Below, in pieces: positions 5,731 through 6,176 of a stretch of 6,176 nt of DNA (positions are counted from its first letter, which is position 1; each line of letters opens with the position of its first letter). The DNA comes from JBNJEM01 sp051745935 (GTDB lineage Bacteria; Planctomycetota; Planctomycetia; Pirellulales; Pirellulaceae), in NCBI GenBank assembly GCA_051745935.1, contig JBNJEM010000485.1:1-6176 (forward strand). The letters are read 5' to 3'. The notes under the pieces were generated by a model. The model saw nothing but the letters and a program-made list of their open reading frames with translations, was not told the DNA's origin and searched no databases. The position numbers and the translations under genes were made by a program.

Positions 5731-6109
5731 CCTTTGCGCCGTGACTACGAAACCATGCCGCCCGAAGTCTGCGTGAAACGCGAGCGTCGCAGTGACTCCG
5801 GTACCTGCTCTTAAACATACACGAGGTTGGCAAATGCCCGCTCCCCGTTTTCCAGTGTTTGAAGCGTGAAGTAGCCACCTTCGATTATTGGTAGGCTTCG
5901 GAAGTTGAAGCGTTTCGCGGTCGACCACCGAGTCGGCCATGTTCAGATTGCGAAAATCGGCAAATCGATGGACAGTAAGGTAGTTGGCGTCGTGACAATG
6001 CTTCATCAACTAAGGGTTTCTCGTCGATCTTACCGATTTCGCGTGAATTTTGGTCGAGAGCCGGAAATTCCGAGCCACATTGTTTCTCGCAACCATCTTG
6101 GCAGATTGA

Positions 6110-6138
6110 TTGACACCGAACGATCGCCTTAGTATTCT
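6110..6138 (+). promoter_or_regulatory. Sigma-70-like promoter candidate pointing out of the window
   Basis: TTGACA (6110-6115), a 17-base spacer, and TATTCT (6133-6138; four of six consensus positions) form a well-spaced plus-strand pair. Just downstream, at the likely transcription start, lie the perfect palindromes TGGAATTCCA (6141-6150) and CCATATGG (6148-6155), a typical place for an operator. It would serve a rightward gene beyond the window, divergent from the oxidoreductase. Confidence 0.35.
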
Positions 6139-6176
6139 GCTGGAATTCCATATGGCGATGATCGGTTAGAAGCCCC

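Larger units (their letters stand above)
5598..6176. other. Right flank upstream of the oxidoreductase; no confirmed gene
   Basis: Composition here is less GC-rich than in the genes (by eye). The longest frame is on the minus strand, 5611-6006 from an ATG (131 residues), with no clear ribosome binding site and no family I recognise. Parts of it look protein-like (VHRFADFRNLNMADSVVDRE and GVTATLAFHADFGRHGFV). A different minus-strand frame ending at 5811 reads RSLPIIEGGYFTLQTLENG then ERAFANLVYV. The alternation between frames could mean a decayed gene, or chance. Two palindromes near the oxidoreductase start and a rightward promoter-like pair at 6110-6138 are listed separately. Confidence 0.35.

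Noticed and set aside
1..6176. CRISPR array, tRNA, rRNA, insertion sequence or integrase
   Set aside because: No regularly spaced repeats, no clover-leaf with a recognisable TPsiC arm, and no transposase- or integrase-like frame was seen on either strand.

Overview
The window reads as chromosomal DNA from a heterotrophic, polysaccharide-degrading bacterium, most likely of the Planctomycetota-Verrucomicrobiota group. This rests on three things: two large exported proteins of families common there (a secreted FAD-dependent oxidoreductase with a golvesin/xanthan-lyase-like C-terminal domain, and a multidomain GH16 glycosidase), an adjacent SMP-30/gluconolactonase-type gene, and long, loosely packed intergenic stretches. 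Base composition is GC-rich in the genes and visibly less so right of about 5600 (judged by eye). The taxonomic call is an inference.

All recognisable genes lie on the minus strand, so transcription runs right to left. 5598-6176 is a gene-poor upstream flank with two palindromes close to the first gene and a rightward promoter-like pair at the far edge. 3444-5597 encodes the exported FAD-dependent oxidoreductase and ends at a compact hairpin. 2944-3443 is a roughly 500-base intergenic stretch holding a 14-base inverted repeat around a C9 tract. 1003-2943 encodes the exported GH16 enzyme. 521-957 is a broken SMP-30/gluconolactonase-like gene that starts 45 bases after the GH16 stop with a good ribosome binding site. 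It carries a frameshift inside its signal peptide and loses family similarity after about 75 residues. 1-520 has no recognisable gene, only an unidentified frame running off the left edge and promoter- and RBS-like sequences of doubtful meaning.

The three genes fit a theme of extracytoplasmic glycan or sugar use: a GH16 endo-acting glycanase, a secreted flavoprotein with a probable carbohydrate- or surface-binding tail, and a lactonase-type beta-propeller. The GH16 and SMP-30 genes look cotranscribed. The oxidoreductase is separated by a long gap and probably has its own transcript. No complete novel system is evident. The items most worth a second look are the frameshift that sits exactly on a GC-rich palindrome in the SMP-30 gene, the uncharacterised C-terminal module of the GH16 protein, the intergenic inverted repeat, and the palindromic sites upstream of the oxidoreductase.
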